From the NCBI RefSeq assembly GCF_000380245.2, contig NZ_HG428741.1, positions 2,799,677 through 2,863,676 on the forward strand: a stretch of 64,000 bases of DNA. The letters are read 5' to 3'. The position numbers and the translations under genes are program-made. Below the pieces are notes generated by a model. That model worked only from the letters and a program-made list of their open reading frames with translations. It was not told the DNA's origin and did no database searches. The DNA is from Bacillus massiliigorillae. Lineage in GTDB: Bacteria > Bacillota > Bacilli > Bacillales > DSM-1321. Shown here piece after piece: positions 33,975 to 43,511 of this stretch. How positions within the stretch are numbered: position 1 is the stretch's first letter; the number at the start of each line of letters is the position of its first letter.

Positions 33975-34250
33975 TAAAGTCCACCTACCTTATAGTATAA
34001 AATTCGGTTTATTTCGACTTTGCGGATTATAATTCTATTCTAACAAAACCTATCAATTCAGAATATTACGATTCTATTACAAAACAGGTAACTCTCTCTA
34101 TTTTTATCCCATTTTTCATCCAACATGTGATACGAAAAGGTTATTTCATGATTATATGAGTCATAAAAAAATACTAGATATATTGAAAAAACAGGAAGCA
34201 TTTTTCAATATACTAGGTATGAAAGCGGATTTTTCTAAAAATGAAAGACA

Positions 34251-34298
34251 AAAAAAAAGCGTTCTAAAAGTGTTTTGCAAGCACTTTTAGAACGCCTC
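34251..34298 (-). terminator. Terminator hairpin (dispersed family, copy 5)
   Basis: A perfect 14 bp stem GCGTTCTAAAAGTG/CACTTTTAGAACGC followed on the minus strand by TTTTTTTTG, 32 bases beyond the permease stop. The AAAAGTG core links it to the family. Confidence 0.92.
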
Positions 34299-34330
34299 TG
34301 TTTTATTATTATTAAATAATCTACAATCTA

Positions 34331-35719
34331 TTAACCAACCTTTTTCTGAAGACTTCCATTTGCCTTATCATGTTTACGAACAAAAAGGAAATATGAAAGA
34401 ACCGTACAAACTGCTAGACCTGAAGTTAAATAGAACTGCATACGCATTGAATCAATAAAAGCTTGTGCAATGAAGATTCCGCCAATTACAACGATCGTTG
34501 CATAAGATAAAAATGGGAATAACCACATTTTCACTTTGAGTCCTGCTGGATTTGTTTTCTCCATTCTTCTACGTAAAATAATTTGTGAAACTGCTACGAC
34601 AATATACATAAGCAAAGATACACCGCCTGAAGCATTTGCTAGAAAACTAAATACGCCATTTGGAGAAATAAATTTGAACATTGTGAAAATATACGCTACG
34701 ATTAAGCTTAAAATTAGTGCAGCAATTGGTGCACCTTTTTTATTTACTTTGGATAAAATCTTAGGAGCATGACCTTTTAATGAAAGTGAATAGACCATGC
34801 GAGAAGCTGTATATAATCCTGAGTTTAATACAGACATTAAAGAAACAAATACAACTAGGTTCATCACTGTAGCTGCTGCAGGTAAACCAGCAATATCGAA
34901 TACGCTTGCATAAGGAGTTGCAAGAAGCTTCTCATCATCTTGAGGAATAATCATAACTAAGATGGATACTGACCCAACAAAGAAGAGAAGAAGACGCCAT
35001 ACTACAGCATTTATAGCTCTAATAATATTTTTCTCTGGGTTTTCGGATTCACCAGCCGCAATCGCAGCTACTTCACTACCTGAAAGAGAAAATGTAATAA
35101 AAATAACACTTAATAACACTGGGAAAAATCCTTGTGAGAAGAATCCTCCATTATCTTTTATTACTGAAAATCCTTGAGGCTCATAGCCAGGAATAATACC
35201 AGCTATCATAGCTACACCTACACATAAGAACGCAATAATCGCTACTACTTTAATAGTCGCTAGCCAATATTCGAATTCTCCATACGCTTTAACAGAAAAG
35301 ATATTTGTTAACAACATCAATAATGGGAAAACAATACTCGCTACCCAAACAGGGATAGATGGAAACCACATATTAACCATCTGACCTAAAAGTGTTGCTT
35401 CGATTGCAACAATAATTACCCAGTTAAACCAGTATAACCAACCAATCATATATCCAGCCCAAGGACCAATTGCGTTATTAGCATATGTTGAAAACGATCC
35501 GCTATCTGGATTAATAACCGCCATTTCACCAAGCATACGCATCACAAGAACTACGATTAATCCTGCAAGTAAGTATGATAGAAGTGCCGCCGGTCCAGTT
35601 TGCAAGATAATGTTACCGCTTCCAACAAATAGCCCAGCTCCGATTACTCCTCCAATCGATATCATTGTGACATGCCTTGTTTTTAAATTCTTTTGTAATT
35701 CAGTATTTTGAACTGCCAA
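34331..35719 (-). CDS. gabP: APC-family amino acid permease, GabP-like
   Basis: The 462-residue permease has 12 membrane helices. LKTRHVTMISIGGVIGAGLF, RMLGEMAVINPDSGSFSTYA and NNAIGPWAGYMIGWLYWFNW match my memory of B. subtilis GabP (4-aminobutyrate permease) closely. I chose the TTG at 35719, five bases after AGGTG, rather than the GTG at 35728. A near-consensus sigma-54 promoter lies about 93 bases upstream, and the next gene upstream encodes a sigma-54 activator, so expression should depend on SigL and an amino acid signal. A different substrate within the family cannot be excluded. Confidence 0.85.
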   Translation of the reverse strand: MAVQNTELQKNLKTRHVTMISIGGVIGAGLFVGSGNIILQTGPAALLSYLLAGLIVVLVMRMLGEMAVINPDSGSFSTYANNAIGPWAGYMIGWLYWFNWVIIVAIEATLLGQMVNMWFPSIPVWVASIVFPLLMLLTNIFSVKAYGEFEYWLATIKVVAIIAFLCVGVAMIAGIIPGYEPQGFSVIKDNGGFFSQGFFPVLLSVIFITFSLSGSEVAAIAAGESENPEKNIIRAINAVVWRLLLFFVGSVSILVMIIPQDDEKLLATPYASVFDIAGLPAAATVMNLVVFVSLMSVLNSGLYTASRMVYSLSLKGHAPKILSKVNKKGAPIAALILSLIVAYIFTMFKFISPNGVFSFLANASGGVSLLMYIVVAVSQIILRRRMEKTNPAGLKVKMWLFPFLSYATIVVIGGIFIAQAFIDSMRMQFYLTSGLAVCTVLSYFLFVRKHDKANGSLQKKVG

Positions 35720-35811
35720 ATAAATCACCTTCCTAATAAGTTCTAAGTTGTTTACACTTCCTTTATTTTCTCCATTACCCCTTTTTTTCTATTTCTTACA
35801 TACAATAACTA

Positions 35812-35829
35812 TTGCAAGAAGCGTGCCAA
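35812..35829 (-). promoter_or_regulatory. Sigma-54 (SigL) promoter of the permease gene
   Basis: On the minus strand TTGGCACGCTTCTTGCAA matches the -24/-12 consensus TGGCACG-N4-TTGCA perfectly, with the required ten bases between GG and GC. Transcription should start near 35800, leaving a leader of about 80 bases before the permease start. Confidence 0.93.
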
Positions 35830-35909
35830 CCTGAAAGTGAACAAATTATTACAATTTTCAGCTAATTTTGCACAAGATGATTCGTTTTTGCATCAAAAAC
35901 AAAATAAAC

Positions 35910-35947
35910 CGAATCAAAAATGAATTGTTTGATTCATTTTTAACTCG
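35910..35947 (-). promoter_or_regulatory. Upstream activator dyad for the sigma-54 promoter
   Basis: CGAATCAAAAATGAAT and ATTCATTTTTAACTCG are 16-base arms of an inverted repeat (14 of 16 positions pair) around a 6-base centre. It sits about 80 bases upstream of the -24 element, the usual place for an enhancer-binding protein. The likely binder is the sigma-54 activator encoded by the next gene upstream. Confidence 0.65.
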
Positions 35948-36075
35948 ATTTGTTTAGATTTTATTTCATCATATTAATTTAAATTTACTACATTCTAAAA
36001 ATTTATCTTTTTTTATTTTAATAAGCAAAAACGAGATTGAATTGAAAAAGAGCTAGAATGGTAAAAAAAAATGTA

Positions 36076-36120
36076 AAAGGGCGTACGAAAAGTGATTAAA
36101 AATCGCTTTTCGTACTAACC
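36076..36120 (-). terminator. Terminator hairpin (dispersed family, copy 6)
   Basis: TACGAAAAGCGATT and AATCACTTTTCGTA pair, with the stop codon of the activator gene inside the base of the hairpin. The minus strand continues CCCTTTTACATTTTTTTTT. Confidence 0.85.
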
Positions 36121-37572
36121 CCTCACTTTAATGTTATATTTTTGACACTTTCTGCTAATCGTACTTTGGCTAGAATTTAGAATTTTCGCAACTTTCCTTG
36201 TAGAACCAAGTTCATTCATATAATGTGATAGAATTTCCTTCTCTACAAGCTGCAATCTTTCCTCTAAACTTAGATTCGGATGATCAATTATATTTTTGTA
36301 TAATTTCTGCTCCTCTTGCAGTACTTCCTGTTCTGCTTCTACTACCCTATTCTCATTAGAATGTTTTACATGTAATGCTTTATCAATAAGCGTACCTTCT
36401 GTCGTAACAACTAATCGTTCTAAAGTATTTTCTAGTTCTCGAATATTACCAGGCCAATCATATTCTACTAGTTCTTCTAATACGTGTGGAGCGAGTACTT
36501 TCATAGAACCATATTTTTTATTTATACGATCCAATAATGAAAAAATTAATTCAATTAATTCATCTCTTCTTTCGCGAAGTGGCGGAACTTTAATCGGAAC
36601 AACTGCTAAACGATAATATAAGTCTTGACGAAAATCTCCATTTTCCACCATTTCTTTTAGATCTCTATTCGTTGCAGCAATTATGCGAATATCCACTTCT
36701 TTATATGTTCTACCACCAATTTTCATAAATGATTTACTTTGAATCACTTGAAGTAATTTAACTTGAAGATCTAAGGATAATTCACCAATTTCATCTAAAA
36801 ACAACGTACCTTTATGCGCTAATTCAATCAAGCCTTTTTTCCCTGTCGGTAGCCCTCCAGAAAACGCCCCAGGTTCATATCCAAATAATTCCGATTCAAA
36901 TAAACTCGCAGGAATCGCACCACAGTTGATTTCAACAAATTTCCCTTCCGAACGTCCGCTTTCACCGTGTATCCATTTAGCAATTTCTGTTTTCCCAACA
37001 CCAGATTCTCCTAATAATAGAACCGTAGAGTTTACTTTCGATACCCTTGTTAGCAATTCCATTATTTGAATCATCACAGGACTCTTGGCTACAATTTTAC
37101 TGCCATAAAGCACTTCAGTCTTACGTTGTGTAGCCATGCGGTCATTATATATTTCAACTAAGCGTTCCATTTCTTTCATTTTATCTCGTAAAGAAAGAAC
37201 TTCCGAAATGTCCATTGAATTAGAAATAATTAATTTCAATTCTCCATCCTCATCAAACACAGGTGTTGATGTAATATGACGTCGCTCACCGTTAGCCATT
37301 AATTGAATGATTTGAACAGTCTTTTTCTCCTCTATAACTTGGACAGTTGCTGAAGGATTAAAAATTCCTTGGTTAACTAAATCTCGTACATTTCTTCCGA
37401 CTATCTCACTTTTGGGCAAACCCATATTATCCACACCTACTTGATTGACTTTAAGACATACACCATTACCATCTGTTACAAAAATCTCGAATTGTGAACA
37501 TTGAAAAATTGTCTCCAGATCATTCACTTGCTTTTGTAACATTTTAACCTGTTCCATTGGTTTCATATTCAT
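36115..37572 (-). CDS. Sigma-54-dependent activator with PAS domain
   Basis: The 485-residue protein has a PAS sensor (about 20-120, with IFVTDGNGVCLKVNQ), a short coiled linker and an AAA+ domain (about 155-390). The AAA+ domain carries Walker A GESGVGKTE, Walker B GTLFLDEIGEL and the arginine-finger region DLYYRLAVVPI. A Fis-type helix-turn-helix (STRKVAKILNSSQSTISRK) ends it. The sigma-54 contact loop reads GAFSGG instead of the usual GAFTGA. It sits just upstream of a GabP-like permease with a SigL promoter and most likely activates it. It resembles GabR and RocR activators of Bacillus, but no gabT or gabD is adjacent. Confidence 0.92.
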   Translation of the reverse strand: MNMKPMEQVKMLQKQVNDLETIFQCSQFEIFVTDGNGVCLKVNQVGVDNMGLPKSEIVGRNVRDLVNQGIFNPSATVQVIEEKKTVQIIQLMANGERRHITSTPVFDEDGELKLIISNSMDISEVLSLRDKMKEMERLVEIYNDRMATQRKTEVLYGSKIVAKSPVMIQIMELLTRVSKVNSTVLLLGESGVGKTEIAKWIHGESGRSEGKFVEINCGAIPASLFESELFGYEPGAFSGGLPTGKKGLIELAHKGTLFLDEIGELSLDLQVKLLQVIQSKSFMKIGGRTYKEVDIRIIAATNRDLKEMVENGDFRQDLYYRLAVVPIKVPPLRERRDELIELIFSLLDRINKKYGSMKVLAPHVLEELVEYDWPGNIRELENTLERLVVTTEGTLIDKALHVKHSNENRVVEAEQEVLQEEQKLYKNIIDHPNLSLEERLQLVEKEILSHYMNELGSTRKVAKILNSSQSTISRKCQKYNIKVRG

Positions 37573-38041
37573 GTTGCACCCCTATTTCTCCCAAACCTCA
37601 AAAACATATCCAACTCCAAATAGAACATTTTCGTCTACTATTTCGCTGTTTTATACATAAATTCAATATTTTCCCTAATTCAATCAGCCTATATCAAACA
37701 GCTCTTCTAAAACCCGTTAACTAGATGTTACTTCTATGTAAATAGTATACGAGACTTTTTTCCTTTTTTACAGAAAAGCACTCAACAAATACAAATAATA
37801 CCAAAAATAAGACATTTTGTCGAAAATGGTAGAACGTTTCTTAAGAGTCTTTTCGTATTAGGAGACAATCGACAAGTCAGTAAAGATAGCCGGATATTCG
37901 GATTTATTTCTATGATCCCTGTCATTGGAAAGTTGAATTTTGTTTCTATCCACTAAAAGACTTAGGACATATTTGGTATATTTAAGGAAAAATAACCCTT
38001 CTTTTCTTAGATAACTGTTCACTTCTTATTTTCATTCAAAT
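37573..38041. other. Intergenic region, no gene seen
   Basis: About 470 bases between the sigma-54 activator and the YczE terminator. It must contain the activator promoter. Both strands were read; frames are short and lack ribosome sites. No repeat of the window's families is present. Confidence 0.45.
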
Positions 38042-38083
38042 AAAAAACAGCCACACGGCCAATAGCCTAGTGTGGCTGTTTTA
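38042..38083. terminator. Bidirectional terminator
   Basis: A 13 bp perfect stem AAAACAGCCACAC/GTGTGGCTGTTTT with T-runs on both strands, 60 bases beyond the YczE-like gene. Confidence 0.88.
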
Positions 38084-38142
38084 AACTTAGACACTGTAAA
38101 AAGTATATTTTTCAAACGACATTCTTCCTATGAGAGTATACT

Positions 38143-38790
38143 TTAAGATTTACTTTTACCTCGTATCTGCAATGTCGTCCAAAGATTTTCGTGCACAATC
38201 GCAGTTGCCTCAAAAGAAAATAAGCGAAACACTAGCTGTACACAGAACCCCAATAAAATAGCTGTCATAACCGTTCCAATTCCAAGAGGACCACCTAATA
38301 GCCAACCCGCCGTCGCTGCTGAGCATTCAAGTATTCCACGACTCATACCAATAGAAAGACCTGTGCGCCTACGAATTGCTACCATAAGTGAATCACGAGG
38401 TCCCGCACCAAACCCAGAACTAATATAAAAATAGCTTCCAAAGGCTGTGATGAAAAGCCCTAGAAAAAGCAAGACAAACCCACTTATAATTCCTGTTCCA
38501 AATGGTATTACACCGGTAGATAAAATTACATCCATAAAAATACCGATAAACGCCATGTTTGCTAAAGTGCCTACTCCGATAATTTCCTTTAATAAAAGTA
38601 TGATAATAACAATTACTACACTTACAAGAACGGTTGCTTCCCCAATAGTCAAAGGCATTAGATTGGTCAATCCAGATTGGAAAAGCTCCCACGGACCATA
38701 GCCTAAATTACTATTCATCACACAAACTGATCCAAGAGCAAATAAGAATAAACCGAACATTAACCTTAATAGCCGCAGCCATTTACTCAT
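38143..38790 (-). CDS. yczE: YczE/YyaS/YitT-type membrane protein
   Basis: The 215-residue protein has five or six membrane helices and the YczE pattern: LMFGLFLFALGSVCVMNSNL, GYGPWELFQSGL, then YISSGFGAGPRDSLMVAIRR and RTGLSIGMSRGILE. B. subtilis yczE is linked to surfactin and bacillomycin production and its role is not biochemically known. I placed the start at the ATG 38790, eight bases after GGGAGG; a longer frame upstream lacks a ribosome site. It stands alone. Confidence 0.87.
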   Translation of the reverse strand: MSKWLRLLRLMFGLFLFALGSVCVMNSNLGYGPWELFQSGLTNLMPLTIGEATVLVSVVIVIIILLLKEIIGVGTLANMAFIGIFMDVILSTGVIPFGTGIISGFVLLFLGLFITAFGSYFYISSGFGAGPRDSLMVAIRRRTGLSIGMSRGILECSAATAGWLLGGPLGIGTVMTAILLGFCVQLVFRLFSFEATAIVHENLWTTLQIRGKSKS

Positions 38791-38943
38791 TTCCAACCCT
38801 CCCCATATTTGTAGAATTATACATCGTGTAAAGCGGTAGAACAAGTGGGGTTTTATATATTATGAATATTACGATAAATTTAGTTATCTATTGTTTATGT
38901 TTGTTGTCTTTGCTTCTTAGCTACAACTTCCTTTCTCACCAAA

Positions 38944-39171
38944 TTAGATGAGTGGCTCATCTTTATTACTAAGTTTAACAAAACGCTTTGGCACGAGTAT
39001 AAGTATAATAATTAACGGGATTAACCACCCAACTGTCAACCAATTTTTAGTGTCTCTTGATAAATATTGTTTCTTACCACACTTTGCACAAACTCGACCA
39101 TTTTTAGAAACTCCAATTCTCCAAATCTCTTTTGTTGACCATTTATAGTTACAGTTTTGACAAGAAGTCAT
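38944..39171 (-). CDS. Small zinc-ribbon membrane protein (TIGR04104-like)
   Basis: The 75-residue protein has CQNC near the N-terminus (Cys 4 and 7), CAKCGKKQYLS (about 28-38) 20 residues later, and one membrane helix (about 47-62). This is the pattern of the 'Cxxc_20_cxxc' putative zinc-finger family common in Bacillus. The function is unknown. The start is the ATG after GAAGGGGATGAATAG. It is a short standalone gene. Confidence 0.82.
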   Translation of the reverse strand: MTSCQNCNYKWSTKEIWRIGVSKNGRVCAKCGKKQYLSRDTKNWLTVGWLIPLIIILILVPKRFVKLSNKDEPLI

Positions 39172-39340
39172 GTCTATTCATCCCCTTCGTAATGAATTTG
39201 TCCAATTACAACCTTGTTATATTTTGCTCCAAAATTCTCAATTCTTTTCGATTGTAACAAAAGAAAATTAGAATAATAGATATACTCACCCAAAAATCCA
39301 AATATATCTAAACCAATTAAATTTTACATTACATTCAATA

Positions 39341-40234
39341 TTAATCAAATAAGGAAAGCTGTACACCTTCCGCTTGCTTCAGCTTCTCTTTCATTGGTTT
39401 TGAGTAACTGCTATTGAGATGATATTTACGTTTCAGTTCATTGACCATTACGTATAATTTATCCTTGTACTCTTTACTCGCACTACCTTTTTTATAAAGA
39501 GCTTGTAAAGGTTCATATAAATGTGGATACTCTTCTTTAATAAAAGCAAAAAATACTGATCTTGTATTTCCCCGCAAATAAAGTGTTCCAGGAAGAACAT
39601 AATCCACTTTTGCATCTTGTGCATAAGCATACAGTGAATCTACATTCTCATAACCATCTGTTAAATATGGAATAATAGGCATGAAATGTAGACCTGTAGA
39701 TGCATTTGTTTTTGACACTTCCTTTAACATTGCAAATCTTTTTAGCGATGCTACTCCCTTAGGCTCAATCTTCCTACGAACATCCTCATCCATACAAGTA
39801 ATCGTTGCTGCCACATTAACATATGTAATATTAGCTAACTCTTCAATTAAATCGTAATCTCTTAATATCAAATCTGATTTAGTAGAGATAATACAAGGCG
39901 TTCGGTATTTAATGAGCAATCTTAGAATTTCTGGCATTAACTTATACTGCGCTTCTATTGGCTGATAGCTATCCGTTACTCCTCCAATATTAACTACTTC
40001 TTTTGTCCAAGATGGGCTACTAAGTTGCATTTCTAACTGTTCAACAACATTTGTCTTAACATAAATATCGTCAAAATATGAATCAGAGCTTAGATGCTTA
40101 TGTGAATAGATGGCATAGCAATACTTACAGCCATGCTCACAACCACGATATATGTTCAAATCCCAAGAATACGGAACTTTGCGCTTTAATTTGTTACAAG
40201 CTATAGTACAAGTTACCTCTTTATATGTAGTCAT
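39341..40234 (-). CDS. Radical SAM protein (SplB-related)
   Basis: The 297-residue protein has the radical SAM cluster motif GCEHGCKYC (C-x3-C-x2-C) at about residues 31-39, preceded by SWDLNIYRGCEHG. The order and the GGVTDSYQPIEAQYKL motif match the SPL-like/Rv2578c group rather than true spore photoproduct lyase. It should cleave S-adenosylmethionine with a 4Fe-4S cluster. The product is unknown. The C-terminal VQLSLFD resembles a beta-clamp binding motif (QLSLF), which hints at a DNA-repair link. It is divergent from the BenE pseudogene. Confidence 0.87.
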   Translation of the reverse strand: MTTYKEVTCTIACNKLKRKVPYSWDLNIYRGCEHGCKYCYAIYSHKHLSSDSYFDDIYVKTNVVEQLEMQLSSPSWTKEVVNIGGVTDSYQPIEAQYKLMPEILRLLIKYRTPCIISTKSDLILRDYDLIEELANITYVNVAATITCMDEDVRRKIEPKGVASLKRFAMLKEVSKTNASTGLHFMPIIPYLTDGYENVDSLYAYAQDAKVDYVLPGTLYLRGNTRSVFFAFIKEEYPHLYEPLQALYKKGSASKEYKDKLYVMVNELKRKYHLNSSYSKPMKEKLKQAEGVQLSLFD

Positions 40235-40555
40235 TGTTATTCCCCCTAATAGCTTCGAATCTATTAAAATGACTGAAACAATAAAAGGTAATCCTATTAA
40301 AATGGACTACCTAGATTTTTAAGCAAATTATTACATTTTAGTTGATATTCCTCTAAAGCAACTGCCTTATAAATTATCTTAACATATTATCTGAGTATTG
40401 AAGAACAGTAATATTTTTTTAAAAGAATAAATCATGGTAAAAAAATGGTGTTTCGTAAGATGTTGTTATGCTATCATCGAAACAAAGAATTCACGTGAGG
40501 TGAAAAATAAGAACAAAGTCATATCAAAAAAAGAAACTTAAGGAAGGGTTGCTTT
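40235..40555. other. Intergenic region with a leader hairpin
   Basis: About 320 bases between the divergent radical SAM and BenE genes. A hairpin AGGTAATCC/GGACTACCT (40286-40312), followed on the minus strand by TTTTATTG, would lie in the 5' leader of the radical SAM gene. Nothing else stands out. Confidence 0.4.
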
Positions 40556-41438
40556 GTGTCAAAAAATTTTAAACAGTCCTTTTCTGTAGGAATGTTAAAA
40601 GAGGATTTTTCAGTCTCATCAGTAGTTGTTGGCTTAATAGCCACGATGGTTTCTTACGCTGGGCCCTTAGTTATTGTTTTTCAAGCTGCAAAAATAGCAC
40701 ATTTAAATGATTCTCACTTATCTTCTTGGATATGGGCAATCTCATTAGGTAGTGGAATAACGTGTATATTATTAAGTATTTGGTTTAAAGCTCCCATAAT
40801 AACAGCTTGGTCTACACCAGGAGTGGTTTTACTAGTTTCAAGTTGGTCTACTTATTCCTATTCTGATGCCATAGGAGCATTTATTTTTTCTGCTATCATA
40901 ATTATACTTTTAGGGACTACTGGAATCTTCGAAAAAATCATGAACCGAATACCCTATTCAATAACTACAGCTATGCTTGCAGGAATTCTTCTTAGTTTTG
41001 GAGTGGATGTTTTTACATCTTTGAAAAGTTTCCCCGTTTTGGTATTACCAATGATATTATGCTATTTACTATTTAAAAGATTTTCTCCTAGATATACAGT
41101 TGTTATCACTTTAGTTATTGGATTATTAATAGCTTATTTTACTGGGAATCTAAAAAGTGAAACGCTTGAAATATCCCTTGTTAATCCTATCTTTACAATA
41201 CCTACATTCTCTTTTGATGCTTTGATTGGAATTGGTATCCCTCTTTGTATTGTAACGTTGGCTTCCCAAAATGCTCCCGGAATTGGAGTCCTAAGAGCAG
41301 ATTTTAGGAATTGGAGCTGCTTTTTGGGGATTAATAGCTGGCATTCTGACTAATTCTATATTCCAAATGAAGCTTAACATTTTCTCTAAAAAAACAAAAG
41401 AATCAATGGTTGAGACAAGTAAATCAAAAAGAGGCTAA
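40556..41438 (+). pseudogene. BenE-family transporter gene with internal deletion
   Basis: From a GTG start with AAGGAAGGG, the frame encodes a benzoate/H+ symporter-like membrane protein, beginning FSVSSVVVGLIATMVSYAGP and reaching the signature SQNAPGIGVLRA. It then breaks near 41300. The following DNA in another frame encodes the true family C-terminus, LGIGAAFWGLIAGILTNSIF, ending at 41438. Full BenE proteins have about 390 residues. About 100 residues between the signature and the last helix are gone and the frame is shifted. As read, a 265-residue truncated product would result. Confidence 0.85.
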
Positions 41439-41574
41439 TCTATAGATGGAGCATCATCAAAAAAAGTCCATTGCTCCTGTACTCCTGTAGTAGGTGTCAA
41501 GAGAAGACAAGAGTATTAAGCAAGAAACACAGTGACCAACAAAAAATTGTTAGAGTACACTGGATTGGATAAAT

Positions 41575-41629
41575 AAAAAAACGGCTGTTCGAAAAGAGAT
41601 TTTCAATTCCTTTTCGAACAGCTTTTTTA
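41575..41629. terminator. Terminator hairpin (dispersed family, copy 7)
   Basis: GCTGTTCGAAAAGAGATT and AATTCCTTTTCGAACAGC pair almost fully, with A-runs and T-runs on either side so that it works in both directions. It lies between the BenE pseudogene and the convergent DUF4179 gene. Confidence 0.9.
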
Positions 41630-41650
41630 CCCTTTATTCTTAATCAGACT

Positions 41651-42988
41651 TTACCGTACATCTATCTCATTACTATCGACAACGACGGATTTCACCTTAG
41701 ATACATCAAAAGGTAATGATGAAATCACCTTCAGCTTCACTTTATTATTTTCACTATAACTCACAAATGAATCTAATTCTCGTACCGAACCATCTTTCAT
41801 TTTAATCTTTACTGATGGATGACTTGAATCACTATCATCGCCATTCCCTGTTAAAGTTACACCAAACGGTGAGATTATCATACTTGTAGAAGTCCAAGTT
41901 CCAAAGTCTCTTCTAAACTGCATTTTCTTTTCGTCTTTAATAGGTTGTATTTTGAAAGTTGTGCTCCAGTTCCCTTCTGTATGGATAGCATTAGCTACAA
42001 AGTCACCCATTAATTTTTGCTTACTAATATCTACATTCTTCATATCAAAAATATATTCTTCCATTTCACTTCCATATTCTAATTGACCTGTCTCACCAAT
42101 TCCAAATGAAATATTAGTAGGTAACACTTTATTACCTAATGAATCAGCTAAATAAAAGTAACCGTGATTGTCTAGATTTTTCCCTTTCCATTTTGCTTGA
42201 ACATGAAGCTGATTATCAATGAAACCTATATTGGAGATGTGCATGAAATTAATATTTGGTAGTAAAACCTCATTTTCAAACGGTTGTAAGATTTTTGTTT
42301 TCCCATTTTCATATAACGTCTTATATGAATTTCCCCCTCCACCAGATGAATAATCTTCATCTAAAAAGATAGTTTGAGGTATATTTTGTTGAATATCTGT
42401 TAAATTCGTATTCACTTTCACTTCATTGAATGTTTTTTTATGACTTAGGAAAGAGCGAATTTCAAATTTTACTTTTTGATTATTTAAAAACTCTCCTCCA
42501 TTAGCTTGAATTCTAAATGTTGCCTTTTTGGCTTCCTTATCATAATCTACTAATTCACTATTCAGTATTGTAGCGCCTGTTAATGAATAACTATCAAATA
42601 GATCTACTGTTTCATCCAGTCTATCACCTGTTATATCCTCCAGAGTTACATAAATTAATGCCATGTCTTCATCCGTCATCGCTGCAACTACTTCCATTTT
42701 CATTCCAACATCTTCACTACTTTGCTCAATTGGTTGTAACATTAATGCCATTTTGGGGCTGACAATAGATAATAATTGATTAAAGCTAGGAAAATATGCT
42801 GCACTTACACCCACTGAGCAAACTAGCATGACTATAATAATAGAAGTAATGGGAATAACTCTCTTTATATACAAAGAACGCTTTGGTCTTTGTAACTCTC
42901 GTAGTACTGCATGGTTCATATTATATTCTGGTGTATGAACTGTATTTAATGCCTTCTTTATTATTAATTCATCTTGATCCATATTCAT
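41651..42988 (-). CDS. DUF4179-domain anti-sigma factor (pair 1)
   Basis: The 445-residue single-pass membrane protein has a cytoplasmic N-terminus of about 38 residues, one membrane helix (about 41-63, PITSIIIVMLVCSVGVSAAY) and a long extracytoplasmic part with the DUF4179 segment (about 65-160). The C-terminal part is all-beta. Such proteins hold a cognate ECF sigma factor at the membrane. I chose the ATG at 42988, six bases after GGAGG; the GTG at 42994 lies too close. It overlaps the sigma gene by 20 bases. The signal it senses is unknown. Confidence 0.85.
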   Translation of the reverse strand: MNMDQDELIIKKALNTVHTPEYNMNHAVLRELQRPKRSLYIKRVIPITSIIIVMLVCSVGVSAAYFPSFNQLLSIVSPKMALMLQPIEQSSEDVGMKMEVVAAMTDEDMALIYVTLEDITGDRLDETVDLFDSYSLTGATILNSELVDYDKEAKKATFRIQANGGEFLNNQKVKFEIRSFLSHKKTFNEVKVNTNLTDIQQNIPQTIFLDEDYSSGGGGNSYKTLYENGKTKILQPFENEVLLPNINFMHISNIGFIDNQLHVQAKWKGKNLDNHGYFYLADSLGNKVLPTNISFGIGETGQLEYGSEMEEYIFDMKNVDISKQKLMGDFVANAIHTEGNWSTTFKIQPIKDEKKMQFRRDFGTWTSTSMIISPFGVTLTGNGDDSDSSHPSVKIKMKDGSVRELDSFVSYSENNKVKLKVISSLPFDVSKVKSVVVDSNEIDVR

Positions 42989-43511
42989 TTTCACCCTCCA
43001 TTCTCACGTAATATTCGTCGTTTTCCTTTAATACCGTTGCTAGCTTTTTCTTTGCTCGTTCAAATCTTTTTCGTAATGTAGATGCGGGAATATGATAAAT
43101 CTCTTCTAATTCCGCATAACTTTTTTCATCTATTACCCGACTAAATACTAACGCTCTGTCTTGAGGAGAAAGTGTAGAAAGTGCGTCTTTTAAATCTTCA
43201 TTCATAAATGTCGAATCATGCTCTTTATATGAATGTCTAAAGAAGAGTAATTTCTTCTTTCTTAGTGAGTCAATACAAGTGGTATAGGCAATCCGATAAA
43301 GCCAAGCTGATAATGATGTTCCTTTTTTAAAGTGTTTTCTTTTCTTGTAAGCTTTTATAAATGTTATTTGTACGACATCTTGAGCTTCATAGTAGTCACA
43401 TAAAATATTATGGCAATATCTTAAAAGCGAGTGTCCATATAGCTCTATCGCTTTATTTAGCTCTTTTTCTCCTCCAGAAGTAAAAGTATGATTTAAATTA
43501 TCTTGCTCCAC
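42969..43511 (-). CDS. ECF-type RNA polymerase sigma factor (pair 1)
   Basis: The 180-residue sigma-70 family factor has region 2 (YYEAQDVVQITFIKAYKKRK, and the later LYRIAYTTCIDSLRKKK for -10 recognition) and region 4 (LSPQDRALVFSRVIDEKSYA, then LEEIYHIPASTLRKRFERAK). It directs RNA polymerase to stress genes when released by the DUF4179 protein encoded after it. The start is a GTG six bases after AGGAGG. The gene overlaps its partner, the usual arrangement for sigma/anti-sigma pairs, and probably controls its own promoter. Confidence 0.93.
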   Translation of the reverse strand: MEQDNLNHTFTSGGEKELNKAIELYGHSLLRYCHNILCDYYEAQDVVQITFIKAYKKRKHFKKGTSLSAWLYRIAYTTCIDSLRKKKLLFFRHSYKEHDSTFMNEDLKDALSTLSPQDRALVFSRVIDEKSYAELEEIYHIPASTLRKRFERAKKKLATVLKENDEYYVRMEGENEYGSR

